Below are positions 58,873 to 64,000 of a stretch of DNA of 64,000 nucleotides, piece after piece; positions within the stretch are counted from its first letter, which is position 1; every line of letters begins with the position of its first letter. The position numbers and the translations under genes are program-made. Origin of the DNA: Lytechinus pictus. Taxonomy: Eukaryota; Echinodermata; Echinoidea; Temnopleuroida; Toxopneustidae. The DNA lies in the NCBI RefSeq assembly GCF_037042905.1, contig NW_026974140.1, positions 9,993,001 through 10,057,000 on the forward strand. The letters are read 5' to 3'. Under the pieces are notes generated by a model. It did not search any database and was not told the DNA's origin. It worked only from the letters and a program-made list of their open reading frames with translations.

Positions 58873-59275
58873 CGGTAAATTGCCAATCCGTCTACTGCCA
58901 ACTCGTCCACTCGTCCACTCACCACATGGTCTACTTTCATTTAGTCGTATGCCATTCCGTCCATCTACATTTCGTCTAACAACCATTTGGTCCATTAATC
59001 ATTTGGTCCAATCATTACTTCGTCCAATAACCATTTCGTCTCATAGCCAGTTGGTCTAATATCTATTTCATTTTCATTCATTTTGCACAATTTAACACTT
59101 AGTCCGATTAGACCAAATGGTATATGGACTAAATGTCCATTGGACCAACTGGTTATTAGACGGAATGGCATTCGACTAAATGAAAGTAGACCATGTGGTG
59201 AGTGGACGAATTGGTAGACCAAATGATAGTAGACGAGTTGGCAATTGGACGAATTGGCATTGGACTAATTGGAAA
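58873..59275. mobile_element. Word-repeat foldback with GACCAAATGG units (family M), best copy
   Basis: The left half repeats CCAACTCGTCCA, ACCATTTGGTCCA, CATTTCGTCTA and similar words. The right half gives the reverse complements (TTAGACCAAATGG, GGACCAACTGG, AGACGGAATGGC, AGACCATGTGG). The symmetry centre is near 59075. No useful coding frame. Confidence 0.7.
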
Positions 59276-61973
59276 TAAACCCTGAAATACCACAGCATCT
59301 GTAAGCTATAGTTTGTAGATTAAATCTTAATTTTTTTTTTTAGTAATTCATAATCTCACCTCACCGTAATAACCATACAAATTGGCAATTGAAGTAGAAC
59401 AATACAAATCCGAATGTTAGATCCAGCTCTCAGTTTTGTAGATTATAAATAAATAATAAATATTTAGGAAATTATTCTTCTTTTGTGCCCCTTGCAAAGT
59501 TGGCCTTGCCCTTAAAATATCGAAGTTAAGACATGGGATATTGTTATTTTGTTTAACAAATCATGTGTAGAATATGAGAAACCAACATTAAAAAATGTTT
59601 AAAAAAGTTAGTAAGTGTTAGTAAATTCTTGAGAACAAACTTAATTTCTACTTGTATGCGCTTTAGAGATAACGACTCCGAATTTCACTGCCAAAGTACA
59701 TATTCATCTAATCAAAAATAGTTTCATAACGACGGGAAATATGCTCTCATGACGAACTTAAGTTGTTCAATATAATTACGCTCCTGAGTGACTTAAACTT
59801 CGAGTTGCCGTGCTGAATTGAATTGCCAGTAGATAAAGAGCAAATATACGAAATCACAGCTTTCAGTTTCGGCAATGTTTGCGTCACAGCTATTCCAGTT
59901 TGCTTCATAAAATCTTTTCTTTATCACGTTTATCAATAATGCACACATCTGTTTCATAAGAACACGTGGTTTTCCCTATTTCACATTTTGTTTCGAAGTG
60001 ATAGATTAAATAGGAGCATTTTTGGTTGATTGATCGATTTAATCGGTCATTTTATCTGTTACTTCTAATTTTAATTTACTTATAGGTACCGTAAATCACC
60101 CATATGTGAATATCACTGTTCAAATGTATTACTATATTATGTAAATATGTATGCCTTAAAACAATTATGGTGTAAATGATATGAAATAGATACGTGTAAT
60201 GTGTTAAGGAGGTAAATATTTCAGATTTTGTCCATTTGATTTTTACAATTTTTACAATTTCATGATTTTAATCTTTCTTCGATCAATTGCAGTCTTTTGT
60301 AATTTGCCAGAATGATAATTTGCATAGTATGGCATTATATAACTATATATAGGTTAATAGTTTAGCACTGTCGATTTTGAATATTGTATCGTGTTAAAAA
60401 CCTAGTTCATAACGATGTAAATGTACATATTTTTACTTTTGTAAATAATGATAATATGATTCTCCGGACCTTTTTTTTCGTGTATCCATTTCTAACATTG
60501 AAACCAGAATCGAAGTAAATTGAATTGAATTGAATTAAGTTGAATTGAATTGATTTGATTTGATTTGAATTAAATTGAATTGAATTGAATTTAGTTGAAT
60601 TGAATTGATTTGATTTGATTTGATTTGAATTAAATTGAATTGAATTGAACTGAAATAGAAACTCATTTTGATCGGATGTCCAATCAAAATGAAATATTGG
60701 GGGAGTGGCCGTTTTATGATATTAACCACTTCTCAAGCATGCAATGAGCTGAACGAATTGATGCTGTGATCCTTTTCAGTATCCAATAACTAAAATATTA
60801 TGTAAGAAATGTGCCTATAGGGCAATTTTGAATAAAAATACTATCATTATGGAGAGAAGCCGCGAGATGACCAAAAGTCGAAAATGTCCACAAAAAATAA
60901 CAATTGGAAAGAAAGGAACACCTCTGTAGCATACTCTATAGTTAAACTTGGCAAGACCAGGCTTTTGAAATGGAGGGGGTGCTAATAGCATGAATAGCAA
61001 AATTGAAAGTAGAGGGGCGCAGATGAAAATTTTCTTAGTGCTAGCTAAGTTGATATGAATTGTTTTCAATGGGCATTGCGTAGACTGAGGGGCTGTGGGG
61101 GTGGATCCCCTTGCGCCCGCCTTGTTCCGCCACTGAGAGTATCATAATTGACCCTGTTAGATAGGCAGTGCTAAATTACGATTTGATGCTTCTGTTTATC
61201 TATATCCTTTCTAGAGGTCAGTCATAGCCCAATCCCATTAGAATCATTATATTATTACTAAATTAGCCCACCCAACCCCCACGATTGTGAAAACGGGAAG
61301 ACAACCCCCCACCCCTACCACAAAAATGATAATACTAATTATAAAGAAATAATAAATAAATTTAATTTCATAAATGAAATATAGAAACTAAAATAAAATT
61401 TAAAAGTATACGAATGATATAAAATATATAAGAGATTGTACACAAAATGTCTCCTATAACAAACATCTTCTTGGGAAAAAAGGGCACTGTCGATGTTTAT
61501 TAGTCAGTTAGTTACTCCAAATTCCCTGGTTTAAATGTAAAATAAATGCAAAAACAAGATCATTTTACTTTAATTCAGAATTTGTTATTGATATTTGTAG
61601 CCATTTTTTAGCCATTCCCTTCTGTTCAAGTTGATTAATATACCAGCTGTTTCTATGCCACAAAGCTCGAAAAGATAAAAGACAATGGTCGGTAGACAAT
61701 GGTGGAAGTGACCAATCAGATACTTGGTATGTTCAACAAGTTATGTGCGCATGCTCCCTCTTTGTCTGTTGGTGCTCATGTGGGCGGGGCTTGAACCTTG
61801 ACAAAGATAATCACACACGTTTTTGTTCTCATTCAAAATCGTCCTTGTTTCACCATCGCCAAAGAGCGCACGTGGGACTGTGTGATGAGCAGATCTGGTT
61901 GGGCAGCATAGCATTGCGGGAACAGTTGCGAGACTCGTGTATCAATATTCGAAAAGTAAACAACGATTAGCAG
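59276..61973. other. Intergenic stretch upstream of the second gene
   Basis: AT-rich. It includes a TTGAA/TTGAT tract (60521-60652) preceded by a retrotransposon-like AT-rich 3' tail, and a lone element end CCTTGTTCCGCCACTGAG at about 61119-61136. No gene recognised. Confidence 0.35.
60521..60652 (+). repeat. Pentanucleotide tract (GAATT / GATTT)n
   Basis: Alternating runs of TTGAA and TTTGAT units in two near-identical blocks. Such tracts often end CR1/L2-type LINE insertions, and the preceding 400 bases could be such a 3' end, but no reverse transcriptase is seen. Confidence 0.8.
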
Positions 61974-61981
61974 TATAAAAG
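61974..61981 (+). promoter_or_regulatory. TATA box of the gene at 62191
   Basis: TATAAAAG is a full match to the metazoan TATA consensus. Transcription would be expected to start near 62005, leaving a 5' leader of about 185 bases before the ATG at 62191. The spacing and the Kozak-type ATG support each other. Confidence 0.5.
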
Positions 61982-62190
61982 CGCCAGATGGATACGGATG
62001 TAGTCTTATTAGTACGACTTCCTTAACCTAAGGAAACAAGAGTTCAGAAATAGCTTGGGTTACCCGCTAGACACCGCGTCCTTTTCGCTATATCGTCTGC
62101 TTTCGGATCAGTCGAGCAATCCGGTCGATTTAGCGCTGGATTTTCACATTTTTTCCTCTCCGTATCTTGCAGAATAACTTTATTTCAGCC

Positions 62191-62375
62191 ATGGAGGGAG
62201 TTACTATGGGTAATCTAATGGATATCTTTGTGTGTACCAGTGTCGCGATTAATTTTTCAGTGTTTTGCTACTTTTTCATCTTCGCTCTAGCGGATTTATT
62301 CGTGAAAACCTGCCACTCGCCAACATCTCGAATGTACTTGGCCCATAAACATTGCACGGAGTTCATGCGGAATTT
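62191..62375 (+). CDS. First coding exon of a second gene; single-pass anchor, unrecognised
   Basis: ATG at 62191 sits in an excellent context (GCC ATG G). The exon encodes 61 full codons plus two bases of the next: a short N-terminus (MEGVTMGNLMD), one membrane segment at about residues 12-37 (IFVCTSVAINFSVFCYFFIF), then a polar stretch with HSPTSRMYLAHKHCTEFMR. It ends at a good donor (AATTT then GTAAGT), in phase 2, and would stop two bases later if unspliced. A TATA box lies 217 bases upstream of the ATG. The rest of the gene is beyond 64000 or in exons not recognised here. Short N-terminus, one anchor, then a basic linker is a layout shared by many ER and Golgi enzymes (for example deiodinases or glycosyltransferases), so no family is assigned. 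Confidence 0.55.
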
Positions 62376-64000
62376 GTAAGTTCATGCACAATCTTTAACA
62401 TAATTTGAGGAGAAAAGAAGAAGATGACTTGTTCCTTTAGTGTTACAAGACGGAAACCCACCTGTTATAACTTCTGCCTAAGTAAATAATGGTTTCCAAA
62501 TACGAACAGATGTTTAAATTTGATCTTTGTCGCATCAATTCATTATACATGCATCAGGGTGATGTACAGTTCTTACAATAGTTAACACGCTATATTCAAA
62601 CTGGTCCATATTATTCATGTTATTTCTTCGGTCTTTCATCGGTCTATATTTGGTTGCTATTTCATCAGATTATTTAAATCAGTTGGCTATTTGGATTTGA
62701 TAGTTTGAGTTTCTTCAGATCTTTCTATCCTCAGAGTAACATTTTTATATAACCCTCTTGAAATATATACGGCCTGCTATAGAGCATGCACCAATCATAA
62801 TATCGGTCTAGTATAATGATTATCATTAACCTATTCCAAACTAACAAAGAATACACTATATGATATATCTAGAAGTGCTTCAAAAATGAAAGGTTCATTA
62901 AGCACGCATTGAAAAAAAAAAGCTTACCGTCAGCTGTCCGGCTCATCGTCTACATGGTCTATGTCATGACTTGTTTATAATATCCAGCTTCATACATGTA
63001 TATGTTAACATGAAGGCAACACGGAACATATTCAGAGTTAATAACGTCTCAAATCTTTTAATCTGTCTACCAGACAGAGTTGTGAATACAGAAACGGAAG
63101 CCGTTCATTGCTCGGTATGTGTCCGCAAAAACCTAGAAGTCTATTTGTTATTGTGAGACAATATGCGGTTGTTGTTTATTTATTTTCTCATCCGGCAATT
63201 ATTATTGTTTAGTCACACGAGACTGAACTATTAAGAAATGTTTGATATTTCAAATGTGTGTTTTATTATTAAAATGATGACTGATAATCATAACTTAAAT
63301 ATATTACTTTAGTTATCATGAACTCCGAAAATATGGCAATTTTAATTACAAATATACTGTATAATCAGATCATTATACAGTACAATCTATAATTATCTTC
63401 TGATGCCATTCATTTGATTCTTTTTTTTTTTTGGGGGGGGGTTATTGTTTATTAACCGATATATTTTGTTTAAGTTATTATGTAGTGATTTTATTCGTTT
63501 ATCTATAAATTCGTTAACCATAACGTCATTTATTAATGTATTTATTCAATTCCTCCATTTATCTAATATACCTATATTCATAATTCCATTCAAAACTTAA
63601 TTGATAAAAACATAAGAGAGATACTTTAAAAGTGGATATGACTATAGAAATGTGACTAGGGTGATAACGTAAACAGTAGAATAATAGAAAATGTAGAAAG
63701 AATGTTGCTAAAGAGGAACCCAACTCATCTTGCTTGTACAGAATAAAACAAATCTGAGCAGTATAGATTAGTATATTGGTGAATGTTTGAACAAAACCAG
63801 ACAAAGACGAGTAATTGATTTATTGTTCGAATTTGTAATTATGGGAAATTTGACTGACTGCAAGTAAGTAATAAACACATGTTTTATAGGGACAATTCCT
63901 CAATCTTACCCAATTTACAAAATTGCTATTTTTTCAAAAGTTTTACCAAAAACAATTTGTCGTATATGAGGGACTATCAAACTATTCTATATAGTACTGT
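62376..64000 (+). other. First intron of the second gene
   Basis: AT-rich sequence. It contains a T12G9 junction at 63421-63441. No second exon was recognised before the window ends. Confidence 0.4.

Overview
The window looks like a piece of a metazoan nuclear genome, most probably an echinoderm (sea-urchin-like). It is AT-rich and intron-rich, with very low gene density, no operons and many short inverted-repeat (foldback) DNA elements. The organism call rests on overall character and on remembered similarity of the TTAAAGGACAAGTCCACC foldback family and the frequent TAGGCCTA word to echinoderm genomic DNA. It was not checked by a search.

The main gene runs on the minus strand. A single large exon at 5368-6198 encodes a complete Golgi carbohydrate sulfotransferase catalytic domain of the HNK-1/chondroitin/dermatan 4-O-sulfotransferase type. 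Both PAPS-binding motifs are visible (PKVACSNWKR and VRDPTERLLSAY). Its 3' splice site is in phase 0, and the domain has no membrane anchor of its own.

Upstream of it on the same strand are three separate exons, at 19093-19779, 26021-26317 and 44894-45373. Each starts with ATG, encodes a short or long cytoplasmic tail, one membrane segment and a stem, and ends in phase 0 after a GAG glutamate codon at a strong GT donor. No second catalytic domain is visible between them. The simplest reading is one locus with three alternative first exons (alternative promoters) that place different tails, membrane anchors and stems on one shared catalytic domain. One stem carries a long Glu/Arg helix. This is the most interesting thing in the window.

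A fourth anchor-type exon with a broken frame lies on the plus strand at 27742-28331. Two weaker anchor-like frames lie at 24178-24857 on the minus strand. At the right edge a second gene starts on the plus strand: a TATA box at 61974, a first exon with ATG at 62191, one membrane segment and a GTAAGT donor. The rest of that gene lies outside the window.

The remainder is intron and intergenic DNA filled with foldback elements of at least a dozen families, two tRNA-derived SINE-like sequences, microsatellites, and many G/C homopolymers, several joined directly to T/A homopolymers. Several foldback families share the same internal words (TCATCAAAATCGGAT, AATAAGAAAGTTAT, TGACGTCA, ATGCAAAT).
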